From Pustulibacterium marinum (GTDB taxonomy: Bacteria > Bacteroidota > Bacteroidia > Flavobacteriales > Flavobacteriaceae): a stretch of DNA of 64,000 nt. Below, piece by piece: positions 8,071 to 17,644 of the stretch. A program made the translations under genes and the position numbers. The DNA lies in NCBI RefSeq assembly GCF_900116665.1, contig NZ_FPBK01000001.1, positions 310,001-374,000 on the forward strand. Reading direction: 5' to 3'. Below the pieces are notes generated by a model that was not told the origin of the DNA, ran no database searches, and was given only the letters and a program-made list of their open reading frames with translations. The number at the start of each line of letters is the position of its first letter. The stretch's first letter is position 1.

Positions 8071-10188
8071 ATGCGAATTCTTAAAATACTTTTATTGGGA
8101 TTAGTGGTTTCTTGTTCTTCGGAAAAGGTAACTAACGAAGAAAGTTATACCGTTAATTCTCCTGAAAACAACGTTGCTGTCAATTTCTTTTTATCTCCTG
8201 AAGGGCAACCAATGTACTCGGTGGCTTATCATAACAAAGCCGTGATAGATACTTCAAAATTGAGTTTTGAACTGATAAATGCTCCTGAATTAAAAAGTAA
8301 TTTTCAGGTTACCAAAACGGAAGATTTAGCGGCCGATGAAACTTGGGAAATGGCTTGGGGAGAGCAAAGAACCGTTCGTAATCATTACAAAGGTTTGAAA
8401 GTTTATCTGGAAGAAAGATCAGATTTAAAACGGAAAATGAACCTTATTTTTAAAGTTTATGATGACGGAATAGGTTTCCGATATGAATTTCCTGAGCAAG
8501 AGAATCTAAAAGAAGTATTGATCAAGGATGAGCATACTCAATTTCAACTTACCGGAGATCATATAGTTTGGTGGCAACCGGGAGATTGGGATATTTACGA
8601 ACATTTATACAACACAAGTACAGTTAGCGGAATCGATGCTATTAGTAAAAGAAATCATCAAGATTTGGCGCAGACAACCATTCCGGAAAATGCTGTGAAT
8701 ACTCCGGTAACCATGAAAGCTGAAGATGGTGTGCATATGAGTTTTCATGAGGCTGCTTTGCTCGATTATGCAGGAATGACGCTTAAAGTGAATACAGATG
8801 ATTTATCATTGGAAAGCAATTTGGTTGGTTCCGCAAATCACGATTATAAAGTGAAAAGAACCACGCCTTTTGCAACGCCATGGCGAACCATTCAATTAGC
8901 CGATGACGCAGCAGGATTGATTTCATCAAAACTAATTGTCAACTTAAACGAACCGAATAAACTAGGGGATGTTTCTTGGTTTACACCAATGAAATACGTT
9001 GGTATTTGGTGGGAAATGCATCTTGGGAAATCTACTTGGGATATGAGCGCTTCTCAAGACATGAATAGTTTTACCAAAGCTTCTAAACCTCACGGCAAGC
9101 ATGGTGCAACAACCGAAAACGCTAAACATTATATCGATTTTGCAGCTGAAAATAATATCAAAGGATTGTTGGTAGAAGGTTGGAACACCGGTTGGGAACA
9201 TTGGATTGGTTTTGAAGATAGAGAAGGTGTTTTCGATTTTGTAACTCCGTATCCTGATTATGATCTGGAAGAAGTAGTGGAGTACGGAAAAGAAAAAGGT
9301 GTGCAATTAATCATGCATCATGAAACTTCTGCCGCACCAAGAACTTACGAGCAACAGCAGGACACGGCTTATGCTTTGATGAAAAAATTAGATATTCACT
9401 CTGTAAAATCTGGGTACGTTGGTAAAATCATTCCAAAGGGAGAATACCATCATGGACAATGGATGGTAAACCAGTATAACAACGCGGCTTTCAAAGCTGC
9501 AAAATATGAGGTTGCCGTAAACGCACACGAGCCTATCAAAGCAACAGGTTTGCGTAGAACGTATCCAAATATCATTAGTAGAGAAGGATTGCGTGGACAA
9601 GAATTTAACGCATGGGCTACCGATGGCGGAAATCCACCGGAACATTTACCAATCATAGCTTTTACAAGAATGTTGGCTGGCCCAATCGATTATACTCCTG
9701 GAATTTTCAACATCAAACTAGATCCTTATAAATCAGAAAATCAAGTAAACACTACTATTGCACAGCAGTTGGCGTTGTATGTAGTGATCTATAGTCCTAT
9801 TCAAATGGCGGCTGATCTTCCTGAGTTTTATGAGGGACAACCAGGATTGCAATTTATCAGAGATGTAGGTGTTGATTGGGAACAAACCAAAGTGTTGAAT
9901 GGTGAAGTAGGAGATTATGTAACTATAGCCAGAGAAGAAAAGGAAACCGGAAATTGGTTTTTAGGAAGTATTTCAGATGAAAATGCAAGAGATGTTGAGG
10001 TGAAATTAGATTTCCTAGATAAAGATGCAGATTATAAAGTAACACTGTATAAAGATGGGAAAAATGCTCATTGGAATGATAATCCAACCGATATGGAAGT
10101 AGAAACTTTATATGTAGATAGTTCTAGTACCTTAAAGCTTCATTTAGCTCCGGGTGGCGGCGCAGCGATAAGTTTTATGAAAATGTAA
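8071..10188 (+). CDS. GH97 family alpha-glucosidase-like lipoprotein
   Basis: 705 residues with a lipoprotein signal (LLLGLVVSCSS, cysteine near residue 15), so it is likely anchored in the outer membrane or facing the periplasm. The body is GH97: an N-terminal beta-sandwich (about 30-290), a TIM barrel (about 300-600; WWEMHLG, LLVEGWNTGWEHW, LIMHHETSA, NAHEPIKATGLRRTYPN, SREGLRGQE) and a C-terminal beta domain ending LAPGGGAAISF. The glutamates in HHET, AHEP and SREG fit the calcium-dependent inverting SusB-type enzymes better than the retaining branch, which uses an aspartate nucleophile. Expected role is release of glucose from alpha-glucosides. No SusC/SusD pair is next to it. Confidence 0.9.
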   Translation: MRILKILLLGLVVSCSSEKVTNEESYTVNSPENNVAVNFFLSPEGQPMYSVAYHNKAVIDTSKLSFELINAPELKSNFQVTKTEDLAADETWEMAWGEQRTVRNHYKGLKVYLEERSDLKRKMNLIFKVYDDGIGFRYEFPEQENLKEVLIKDEHTQFQLTGDHIVWWQPGDWDIYEHLYNTSTVSGIDAISKRNHQDLAQTTIPENAVNTPVTMKAEDGVHMSFHEAALLDYAGMTLKVNTDDLSLESNLVGSANHDYKVKRTTPFATPWRTIQLADDAAGLISSKLIVNLNEPNKLGDVSWFTPMKYVGIWWEMHLGKSTWDMSASQDMNSFTKASKPHGKHGATTENAKHYIDFAAENNIKGLLVEGWNTGWEHWIGFEDREGVFDFVTPYPDYDLEEVVEYGKEKGVQLIMHHETSAAPRTYEQQQDTAYALMKKLDIHSVKSGYVGKIIPKGEYHHGQWMVNQYNNAAFKAAKYEVAVNAHEPIKATGLRRTYPNIISREGLRGQEFNAWATDGGNPPEHLPIIAFTRMLAGPIDYTPGIFNIKLDPYKSENQVNTTIAQQLALYVVIYSPIQMAADLPEFYEGQPGLQFIRDVGVDWEQTKVLNGEVGDYVTIAREEKETGNWFLGSISDENARDVEVKLDFLDKDADYKVTLYKDGKNAHWNDNPTDMEVETLYVDSSSTLKLHLAPGGGAAISFMKM

Positions 10189-10293
10189 GATTTTATAACA
10201 TTTTGATCGCATAAATAACTATCTTTTAGGCTACTTTGCAATCAAACTTTTCCCCCGAAAATCAATAAATAGTAAATTCAAACTAAAATTAAA

Positions 10294-12060
10294 ATGAAGA
10301 AAAGTTACACAGGAAACTTCATAGTTTTTTTAATGTTGATGATAGGAGGAAATGCTTTTGCTCAGGAACTTACCTATGAAATTCCGTTAGAAGAGATGGT
10401 TTCCAATTCTGATGAAATTGTTGAAGGTAGCGTAATTCGTAAACAATCTTTTTGGGATCAGGGCAAAGCGAATATCTATACATTGAATACAGTGGAGGTT
10501 TACAAAGTTTTTAAAGGAATTTCTGTAGATACAATTACGGTAGTAACACTGGGAGGAGCTGTGGATTTACAAGCGCAAGAAGTACACCCAAGTTTACAAT
10601 TAGAAACTGATGAGTTAGGACTTTTTATATTGAAATCAAATGATGTAACTTTTGAAACTCCAAGTGACTATCCTACTTTTAGTTCTTATAGTGCATCACA
10701 GGCATTTTTTCAATATGATCTAACGAATGATGAGGTGTTAAATCCCTATCATTCGTTTTCAAGTATTACCAATGATTTTTATAATGAAATAAAAGGGTTT
10801 ACAGGTAAGGCTTATCAAGATGTTAAGCGCGTACGTATTGCATCTTCTATAGCTCATCAAAAAGCTCAGAAAGTTTGGAATACTTCGGCTATAACAGGTT
10901 TTACACCTACATCGGCTTCAGCAGGAACACATACGCTGTTAACCATTTCAGGTACTGGCTTTGGAACCGAAACAGGAACAGTACAGTTTAGAAATTCCGA
11001 TACTGGAGGAACTACTTATACTTCTGCGTTGGACTCTCAAGTAATAACCTGGACAGATTCTGAAATTCAAGTGGAAATTCCAGCTCAGGCAGGTACAGGA
11101 AATATTCGAGTGGTAACAAGTTCTTCAAGCAATTTGGTTTCATCAGAAAATATAATCATAACCTATGCAGAATCCAATGTGCAATACAATCCTAGTACCG
11201 AGTTAATAGCTTTTCAAACTCAACACGTAAACGATAATTTTTTAGGTGGCTATACATGGCAAATGTATACCGACTTTGCTGATAATACAGCTGCCAATAA
11301 TGCTTTTATGAGAGCATTTAATTCATGGGTTTGTGGAACGGAAATTAATTGGACGGTTGGGGCAAATACTATTGTAAATCAAATAGCTGCAGATGGTGTT
11401 AATGTCATTAGGTTTGATGTTGGTAGTGAGCTTCCTAATGGAGTCCTTGGAAGATGTACTTCTCGTTATGCAGGTTGTTTTATAGATTTTGCTTCCATGA
11501 GTTGGTATGTATCAGAATTAGATATTGTTTTTGACGCTGCTATAAATTGGAATTATGCAGAGGAAGATCCTTCTTTTTCTCAATACGATTTTGAAAGTGT
11601 AGCTGTCCATGAGCTTGGGCACGGACATCAGTTACTTCATGTAATAGATAGCAATGCAATTATGCACTATTCCATAACAAATGGTGAAACTAAACGTGAT
11701 TTAAGTATTGATGATATTGCTGGAGGAACCGATGTGCAAGCGCGTAGTACTACTACTGCTCCGTGCACTCAAACATCGGCAACCACGCTAGATTGCCCAA
11801 CGGCAGTGTTGACAGATATGATTTCAGAGAATATACGATTATACCCAAATCCGGTGAAAGAGAATTTAATGGTAGAAAATCCTGCGGGAATTCAATTTTC
11901 AGAAATTTCAGTGTACGATATGCGAGGAAGAAAAGTTGTGACTTTTGAATCTTCGGCAACTTTTATTGAGATTCCAATGATCAATTTAAAAAGAGGAGTT
12001 TATTTATTGAAATTCGTTTCAAAACAAATAAATAGTAGTTATAAAATTTTGAAAGAGTAA
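10294..12060 (+). CDS. Secreted matrixin-like metallopeptidase with TIG domain and type IX secretion signal
   Basis: 588 residues. A signal peptide ending in AFAQE is followed by an uncharacterised region (about 25-195) and an IPT/TIG domain (about 197-285; AITGFTPTSASAGTHT). The catalytic region has the zinc motif HELGHGHQLLH (HExxHxxxxxH) and a downstream NAIMHYS that can serve as the Met-turn, as in metzincins. The usual glycine at the eighth motif position is glutamine. The C-terminus is a Por sorting domain (IRLYPNPVKENL to the end), so the protein should cross the outer membrane by the type IX system. It is likely an extracellular protease; substrate unknown. Confidence 0.86.
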   Translation: MKKSYTGNFIVFLMLMIGGNAFAQELTYEIPLEEMVSNSDEIVEGSVIRKQSFWDQGKANIYTLNTVEVYKVFKGISVDTITVVTLGGAVDLQAQEVHPSLQLETDELGLFILKSNDVTFETPSDYPTFSSYSASQAFFQYDLTNDEVLNPYHSFSSITNDFYNEIKGFTGKAYQDVKRVRIASSIAHQKAQKVWNTSAITGFTPTSASAGTHTLLTISGTGFGTETGTVQFRNSDTGGTTYTSALDSQVITWTDSEIQVEIPAQAGTGNIRVVTSSSSNLVSSENIIITYAESNVQYNPSTELIAFQTQHVNDNFLGGYTWQMYTDFADNTAANNAFMRAFNSWVCGTEINWTVGANTIVNQIAADGVNVIRFDVGSELPNGVLGRCTSRYAGCFIDFASMSWYVSELDIVFDAAINWNYAEEDPSFSQYDFESVAVHELGHGHQLLHVIDSNAIMHYSITNGETKRDLSIDDIAGGTDVQARSTTTAPCTQTSATTLDCPTAVLTDMISENIRLYPNPVKENLMVENPAGIQFSEISVYDMRGRKVVTFESSATFIEIPMINLKRGVYLLKFVSKQINSSYKILKE

Positions 12061-12159
12061 TAGAATATGGTTCAGTAAAATTTTTGCTATTTTTATTTAG
12101 AATAAGTCTAAATAATTTGTATTTTTGATTTGATTATTTATGAAACTAGCAGAAATCAA

Positions 12160-12525
12160 ATGAGTCACAATATAAGATATGTATATAAAAATGAATCGGG
12201 AATTACATTTTTCTGGTCCGAACCTAAATCGTATCTCTATGATAAAGTACAATTAATTTTTAGAGATATAGGATTCTATTTATCGATTCAAGAAATTAAA
12301 GATTTCTATAATTGTATCCAAGAAGCTAGAAGTAATACTAGTACCAATGGTTGTAGTAATTGTAATGGAAATAAGGAATGTAGGTCAATTTTGCTACAAA
12401 CACCTGCCAAGCAAGTAGATCTGGCTGTGAGCTTTTCTGAGCTTTCTGGGATAGAAGATTTAATAAAAGGTACTCTTTTTCAAATAGAACTTCAGCATTA
12501 TGTTATAAACTTATCTGCAAACTAA
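12160..12525 (+). CDS. Hypothetical protein with a CxxC cluster
   Basis: 121 residues from the ATG at 12160. The frame could extend ten codons to a TTG at 12130, but the ATG start gives MSHNIRYVY and is preferred. There is no signal peptide or membrane segment. The middle holds CSNCNGNKECRS, a CxxC plus a third cysteine, which might bind metal or be redox-active. The rest is mixed alpha/beta. It resembles small cytoplasmic proteins of unknown function seen across Flavobacteriia (possibly the DUF6686 group; not checked). It stands alone between the secreted peptidase and an MFS gene. Confidence 0.65.
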   Translation: MSHNIRYVYKNESGITFFWSEPKSYLYDKVQLIFRDIGFYLSIQEIKDFYNCIQEARSNTSTNGCSNCNGNKECRSILLQTPAKQVDLAVSFSELSGIEDLIKGTLFQIELQHYVINLSAN

Positions 12526-12535
12526 AGCTATTGAA

Positions 12536-12568
12536 TTGATTTCAAACCGTTTTTTGACGCTACATTTG
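12536..12568 (+). promoter_or_regulatory. Candidate promoter for MFS transporter gene
   Basis: TTG at 12536-12538 and TACATTTG at 12561-12568 (a full TAnnTTTG match) are separated by 22 bases. The start site would fall near 12575, leaving a leader of about 26 bases before the ATG at 12601. Confidence 0.55.
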
Positions 12569-12600
12569 TACTTCCAAACCTTTTTAATTTGTAGTATTTG

Positions 12601-13875
12601 ATGAAACAAAATCAAGCCTTTAGTGCCTTGCAGTACAGAGAATTTAATATTTTTCTCTTAGTTAGGTTTGCCATGGTATTTGCGTGGACTATGCAATTTG
12701 TGGTAATTGAATGGGAAGTTTATAGCCTCACAAAGAATCCTTTTTCATTAGGAATGATTGGCCTTATGGAAGTAATACCTGCAGTAACAATGGCATTATT
12801 TGCCGGGCATGTTGTGGATCAATCGGAGAAAAAAGTGCTTTTACAAAAGTGTATTTTAGGGTTTAGCGTCATCAGTCTAGGACTGTTTTTAATTACTTGG
12901 GACACGCTGGTTTCTGGCTGGGATCAACAAACTATATTATTATGTGTTTATACGTTGGTTTTTTTAGGTGGTTTTGTACGCTCTTTTCTGGGACCAACAA
13001 TATTTTCTTTATTAGCACTTATTGTACCTAAAAAAGTATATCCAAATGCGGCAACGTGGAGCAGTTCTGTTTGGCAAGCAAGTGCTGTTTTGGGGCCGGC
13101 TTTAGCGGGGTTTACCATTCATTGGATAGGAGTCCACTGGTCAATGTGTTTAATAGTCGGTTTTTCTATTTTAGGTTTTGTTACACTGCAATTTATCAAA
13201 CCAAAACCTATTCTAAATCCTAAGATTGGAGAACCTGTTTTTGATAGTTTAAAAGAAGGTGTTCGTTTTGTTTTTAATACCAAAGCTATTTTAGGCGCTA
13301 TTTCTTTAGATATGATTGCCGTTCTTTTTGGAGGAGCAGTCGCTTTGCTACCGGTTTTTGCACAAGATATTTTAAAAGTAGGTTCCGAAGGTTTTGGAAT
13401 TTTAAGAGCAGCACCGGCTGTAGGTGCGCTGATAACCATGCTTTTTACAGCCTTTATACCATTGAGTAGAAATGCAGGACTAAAGTTATTATTAGCTGTT
13501 TTCGGTTTTGGATTAAGTATATTGATATTTGGACTTTCTACCAATTTTTATATTTCTGTCTTCGCGTTGTTTTTAAGTGGAGTTACCGATGGTGTTTCTA
13601 TGGTGGTTAGACAAACAATATTACAATTAAAAACGCCAGATCATATGCGTGGAAGAGTAGCTTCGGTAAACTCAATCTTCGTGGGTTCGTCTAATGAACT
13701 TGGTGCTTTTGAGAGTGGTCTTACGGCTAAACTAATGGGAACAGCAAGAGCCGTTATTTTTGGAGGAAGTATGACACTGCTTACGGTTATTGGTATGGCT
13801 ATAGGTTCACCGAGTTTTAGAAGATTGGATCTTCAGAAAGAATTAGATGAACATGAAAACGATACAGCGTTGTAG
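12601..13875 (+). CDS. MFS transporter, EntS/MFS_3-like
   Basis: 424 residues with about twelve hydrophobic segments. The N-terminal half reads FNIFLLVRFAMVFAWTMQFV, then the loop GHVVDQSEKKVLLQKC, where the MFS A-motif (DRxGRR) is strongly altered. The central segment FGILRAAPAVGALITMLF and the late MRGRVASVNSIFVGSSNELGAFESG are typical of the EntS-like MFS_3 branch, which includes siderophore and drug exporters. The ATG at 12601 is preferred over the TTG just before it. No siderophore synthesis genes are near, so the substrate is open. Confidence 0.85.
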   Translation: MKQNQAFSALQYREFNIFLLVRFAMVFAWTMQFVVIEWEVYSLTKNPFSLGMIGLMEVIPAVTMALFAGHVVDQSEKKVLLQKCILGFSVISLGLFLITWDTLVSGWDQQTILLCVYTLVFLGGFVRSFLGPTIFSLLALIVPKKVYPNAATWSSSVWQASAVLGPALAGFTIHWIGVHWSMCLIVGFSILGFVTLQFIKPKPILNPKIGEPVFDSLKEGVRFVFNTKAILGAISLDMIAVLFGGAVALLPVFAQDILKVGSEGFGILRAAPAVGALITMLFTAFIPLSRNAGLKLLLAVFGFGLSILIFGLSTNFYISVFALFLSGVTDGVSMVVRQTILQLKTPDHMRGRVASVNSIFVGSSNELGAFESGLTAKLMGTARAVIFGGSMTLLTVIGMAIGSPSFRRLDLQKELDEHENDTAL

Positions 13876-13984
13876 TTAATAAATTGAAAAATCACATACT
13901 AGTTTTGAATATTTAATATTGTAATTTTATGAAGATTTTTAGCATGAGTTGGTCAGGTACTTCATTTGCATTTAATTTATATCT

Positions 13985-14746
13985 ATGAAACGTCAAGAAC
14001 CTGCTGCTGTGTCTTCCATTCTTTTGGAAACAGGAACTCTTCTTATGAGTTCTGGTGCAAATACCAATAGAGTGCGCATTACTATGAAGCGTATTGCAGA
14101 GAGTTATGGCTACCAAGCAGATTTTCTAATTACTCACAGAGCTATAATGCTTACATTAAAGCAGGATGAAAATCAGTTTTATAACGAAATAAAACAAGCA
14201 GCTCACTTTGCACCTAATTTCAGAATAGTAAGTGGTTTAAGTCGCCTTAGCTGGCAGATAAAGGAAGAACAGCTTTCTACAAATGCGGTAATCAATGAAA
14301 TTTCACGACTAAAATCATTACAGCATTTTCCAAGGTGGCAAGTGTTGTGTATGGTTGCTTTGGCATGTAGTTCTTTTTGTAGACTAGCCGGAGGAAACTT
14401 TCTTGAAATGATGATTGTGTTTATGGCATCTTTTACTGGCTTATTCGTAAAACAAGAATTGGGTAAACGGAAAGTTAACGTTTACATGGGGGTGTTTTTA
14501 GCATCATTTATTACCACAATGATTTCTGGAGGAGTAGAATTATTGCACCCATATGAACATGATAATATGGCTTTTATAACTTCTATTCTCTACCTAATTC
14601 CCGGAATTCCGCTCATTAATTCAATGATGGATATTTTAGATGGTTATTCTCTCAACGGCATAGTTAGAGCTGTCACAGGCTTTGCTATTTCTTTTGCTAT
14701 AGCAGCCGGACTTTTAATTGCATTGTTAATTTATCACGTTGTTTAA
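13985..14746 (+). CDS. Threonine/serine exporter family, larger subunit (DUF1212-like)
   Basis: 253 residues. A cytoplasmic N-terminal region (about 1-115; SSILLETGTLLMSSGANTNR, GYQADFLITHRAIMLTL) precedes about five membrane helices (115-253). This is the N-terminal half of ThrE-type amino-acid exporters, which here are split in two. LIPGIPLINSMMDILDGY is the family signature in the fourth to fifth helix region. The next gene, 2 bases downstream, is the matching second half. The proteins presumably form one inner-membrane exporter for threonine/serine or similar molecules; the substrate is inferred from the family only. Confidence 0.88.
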   Translation: MKRQEPAAVSSILLETGTLLMSSGANTNRVRITMKRIAESYGYQADFLITHRAIMLTLKQDENQFYNEIKQAAHFAPNFRIVSGLSRLSWQIKEEQLSTNAVINEISRLKSLQHFPRWQVLCMVALACSSFCRLAGGNFLEMMIVFMASFTGLFVKQELGKRKVNVYMGVFLASFITTMISGGVELLHPYEHDNMAFITSILYLIPGIPLINSMMDILDGYSLNGIVRAVTGFAISFAIAAGLLIALLIYHVV

Positions 14747-14748
14747 TT

Positions 14749-15243
14749 ATGGAGTATGTTGATTTATTAGAAAAATGGATATGGTTTGGTATTGCTGCCA
14801 TTGGTTTTGCTGCGTTGTTCAATGTTCCTAAAAGAACATTACTCTCAGTTTTTATATTGGCAGCGTTAGGGGGAACTGTAAAACTGATATTCTTTTTTGT
14901 GACAGAAAGTGTTGTTATAGGAACATTGCTAGGAGCCATTACAGTAGGATTTCTTAGTGTTATAGCTGCTCATAAAAATCATACGCCACCATTTGTTTTG
15001 GCGATACCAGCTGTAATTCCTATGGTTCCAGGTTCTTTTGCATATCATACAATGAAAGGAATTATTCATTTGACCAATAATACGAATTCAGATCTTTTTG
15101 TTTCATTGTTGAATGATACCATGACTAATGGACTTAAAACAATGTTCATTTTGTTGTCAATAGCCTTGGGTGTTTCTATGCCAATGCTTTTAACTCGCAG
15201 AGAATCAGTGAAGGAGATAAAAATTCCATCATTGAAAAAGTAA
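14749..15243 (+). CDS. Threonine/serine exporter family, smaller subunit (DUF3815-like)
   Basis: 164 residues with about five membrane helices, corresponding to the C-terminal half of fused ThrE exporters. The signature AIPAVIPMVPGSFAYHTMKGI matches the second conserved half-repeat of the family. It starts 2 bases after the stop of the larger subunit, so the two are surely cotranslated. A strong terminator at 15271 closes the unit. Confidence 0.88.
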   Translation: MEYVDLLEKWIWFGIAAIGFAALFNVPKRTLLSVFILAALGGTVKLIFFFVTESVVIGTLLGAITVGFLSVIAAHKNHTPPFVLAIPAVIPMVPGSFAYHTMKGIIHLTNNTNSDLFVSLLNDTMTNGLKTMFILLSIALGVSMPMLLTRRESVKEIKIPSLKK

Positions 15244-15270
15244 TCGTTATATCATTTTAAAAAAAAAATA

Positions 15271-15296
15271 AAAAATCCCCATATATGGGGATTTTT
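15271..15296 (+). terminator. Rho-independent terminator after the ThrE pair
   Basis: A perfect 10-bp stem, AAAAATCCCC / GGGGATTTTT, around ATATAT. It is symmetrical and can act on both strands. It begins 28 bases after the exporter stop codon. Confidence 0.85.
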
Positions 15297-15311
15297 TCGC
15301 TTTTAATTTAT

Positions 15312-15854
15312 ATGAATATTTGTAGTCCTAATCTTTTAAATTTATTGCAAATGAAAGTCTATGATGTATGCGGTGCGTTTGATCCCGTAGCAAAAACTGT
15401 TCAAGCTAACATAATGTTACCAAAATTGAAACATGGAGGAACTTATGATTTACAACCCGATTTTTATAATATGTCGGTAACCAATTCTTCTAATAGAACA
15501 TTTTATTTTATTCTCGGAGTCTTAAAAATTACAGGGGAAACCATACAAGATTTGGCAGAGTATAAAACGGATATGATTGAGCTTACAACATTGCCAAACT
15601 CGTCTATTTCTTTTTCTGCAGTTAAAAATCCTTTAAATATAAATATAGATTTAAATTCAGCTACGGCTCAAGATACCTTACACTGTTTAATCATGCATCA
15701 GCAAGATTTTGATTTAAATAATGGAGGTCTTGATATTTTAGAAATCATAAATGGAAATATTTTATCTTATATTGGTGGGCTAGATTATAAAGCCATGGTT
15801 TTTCCACCTAAAGGTGGTGGCGGACCAACTAAAATATCTGGATGTCAATTTTAA
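15312..15854 (+). CDS. Unknown protein coupled to a sensor kinase gene
   Basis: About 180 residues from ATG 15312; ATG 15351 (MKVYDVCGAFDP) is an equally possible start. A further in-frame ATG at 15285 lies inside the terminator stem and is unlikely. No signal peptide or membrane segment is clear. The sequence is rich in Asn, Thr and hydrophobic residues, suggesting beta structure, and ends in a Gly-rich tail (PPKGGGGPTK) with a final cysteine. I recognise no family. Its stop lies inside the start of the histidine kinase gene (13-base overlap), so the two are probably translationally coupled and may work together, for example in signal input. Confidence 0.6.
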   Translation: MNICSPNLLNLLQMKVYDVCGAFDPVAKTVQANIMLPKLKHGGTYDLQPDFYNMSVTNSSNRTFYFILGVLKITGETIQDLAEYKTDMIELTTLPNSSISFSAVKNPLNINIDLNSATAQDTLHCLIMHQQDFDLNNGGLDILEIINGNILSYIGGLDYKAMVFPPKGGGGPTKISGCQF

Positions 15855-17644
15855 AAAATAGAAGTACTACCCGTTTATACTTGGCAACAATCTGTTGGAT
15901 TGTTGCCTTTTCATGTTTTGCACAAAGTAATAGTATTACTGCTGTTGATAGTTTATTAACTACTGGTAATTATGATGAAGCTATACAGTTATACGAGCAA
16001 ACAGATCTTGATGATTACACTGTTTCACAAAAAGCCCGGTTACAATTTTTAATATCAAAGGCTTACAGGTATCAAAATAAAATGGATTTGGAGCTTCAAT
16101 ATCTTATTCAGGCTCGTGAAAATTATAGCCAATTAGATAGTCTAGAAAAGTTAGATGAAATAAACCTTCAGATAATTCAAATTCAGGCAGATGTTACCAA
16201 TGATTTTGAACAATCCAGAGCTTACGTAGAGGATTATATCATTGATGTTAAGAAAAGAAATGACCCCAAAATGCTTTCAAAAGCTTATAGAGAACTTGGG
16301 ATTATTTTTTACCAAACAGGAAAATACCCCAAGGAAGCTGTTTCTTTTTTACGAAAAGCTACCGAACAGAGTAAAATTGTGGGTGATGAATATTGGGTTG
16401 CACGCAATTACCAAACTCTGGGAGCAACGCTATCAGATTACGATACAACAAAAATAGATTCTGCTATCTATTATTTTGATCAGGCGTTGAAGGTTTACAA
16501 AAAACTGAATCAAAAGAGTAGACTGGCCTTGTTGTACCTGAATTATGGTGTAGCGTACCATAAAATTGGAGAGTATCAAAAAGCATTAGAGGAATTTTAT
16601 AAAGCAGATACTGCGAGTTTAGATGAGTTTAAATTGGCCGTAAAATCATATGTTCCTTTTTACAGAAAAGATACATACCTCGCATTGGGTGATTACAAAG
16701 CTGCTTATAAAGATACAGAGCTGTACCATGCTATTTACGATTCTATCAAAGAGCAAGATCAAAAGGAAAAGATCAAAGAGTTTGAAGTAAGATATAAAAC
16801 AGCAGAAAAGGAACTAGAAAACCAAAAGTTAACCAGTAGAATCAAAGTTAACAATGTACTTCTTTGGGCCCTTTCTGGAGCCATTATTTTACTATTGATC
16901 ATTAGCTTTTTGATATATAAATTTATTAGTAAGAAGCGTAAGATTGCAGAGCAAGAAAAAGCCCTGGAAACACAAAAAATGCAAACTGTTTTAAAAGAAC
17001 AAGAGTTGCATGAAATAGATGTGATGCTAGAAAGTCAAGAAAAAGAAAGACAGCGTATAGCAAATGATCTACATGATAGTCTGGGAAGTTTACTTTCGGC
17101 ATTAAAACTAAATTTCAATACGCTTGGTAGACGCGAGAGTAAAGATGAGGTAACTAAAAAACTCTATAAAAAGACCGAAGAACTTATCAATGAAACCTAT
17201 GTACAGGTTCGTAATATTTCGCACTTAAAGAATTTAGGGGTTATGGGCAAAGAAGGACTTCTTTCAGCAGTTAAAAAGATGGCCGAAAAAATGACTGTAA
17301 TCAATAGGTTGGAGTTCAAAGTAATTCCATTTGGTTTGGATGAGAGAATAGAAAGTAATCTTGAAATCACACTTTTTAGAATCATTCAGGAACTATGTGG
17401 AAATATTATAAAACATAGCGAGGCTACCGAGGTAAATATTTATCTTACACAGCATAAGAACGATCATTTAAACATAATGATTGAAGATAATGGAAAAGGA
17501 TTTGACATAGCAATCTTGAAAGAAGAAAGATCGGGTATAGGTTTAAAAAATATTGAAAGAAAAGTAGAACAAATGGGCGGAACACTTACTATAGATTCAG
17601 CCAAAAACACAGGAACTACCATTATAATAGACATACCATTATGA
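15842..17644 (+). CDS. TPR-containing sensor histidine kinase (HisKA_3 type)
   Basis: 600 residues. A signal-like N-terminus (about 1-27, ending CFAQS) is followed by a periplasmic TPR region (about 30-300) with repeated helical pairs such as AVSFLRKATEQSKIVGDEYW. One membrane helix (VLLWALSGAIILLLIISFLI, about 340-360) leads to a coiled coil and a HisKA_3 dimerisation box with ERQRIANDLHDSLGS, whose histidine should be phosphorylated. The HATPase_c domain has ELCGNIIKHSEA (N-box), DNGKGFD and GIGLKNIERKV. It overlaps the response-regulator gene by ATGA. It presumably senses a periplasmic or envelope cue. Confidence 0.92.
   Translation: MSILKNRSTTRLYLATICWIVAFSCFAQSNSITAVDSLLTTGNYDEAIQLYEQTDLDDYTVSQKARLQFLISKAYRYQNKMDLELQYLIQARENYSQLDSLEKLDEINLQIIQIQADVTNDFEQSRAYVEDYIIDVKKRNDPKMLSKAYRELGIIFYQTGKYPKEAVSFLRKATEQSKIVGDEYWVARNYQTLGATLSDYDTTKIDSAIYYFDQALKVYKKLNQKSRLALLYLNYGVAYHKIGEYQKALEEFYKADTASLDEFKLAVKSYVPFYRKDTYLALGDYKAAYKDTELYHAIYDSIKEQDQKEKIKEFEVRYKTAEKELENQKLTSRIKVNNVLLWALSGAIILLLIISFLIYKFISKKRKIAEQEKALETQKMQTVLKEQELHEIDVMLESQEKERQRIANDLHDSLGSLLSALKLNFNTLGRRESKDEVTKKLYKKTEELINETYVQVRNISHLKNLGVMGKEGLLSAVKKMAEKMTVINRLEFKVIPFGLDERIESNLEITLFRIIQELCGNIIKHSEATEVNIYLTQHKNDHLNIMIEDNGKGFDIAILKEERSGIGLKNIERKVEQMGGTLTIDSAKNTGTTIIIDIPL

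Noticed and set aside
10230-10240. TACTTTG as a promoter -7 box before the secreted metallopeptidase
   Set aside because: It is one base short of TAnnTTTG and has no matching -33 element.
15285-15311. Longer start at ATG 15285 for the unknown protein before the sensor kinase
   Set aside because: This ATG lies inside the stem of a strong terminator, so the codons would be structured and mostly outside the transcript. Starts at 15312 or 15351 fit better.
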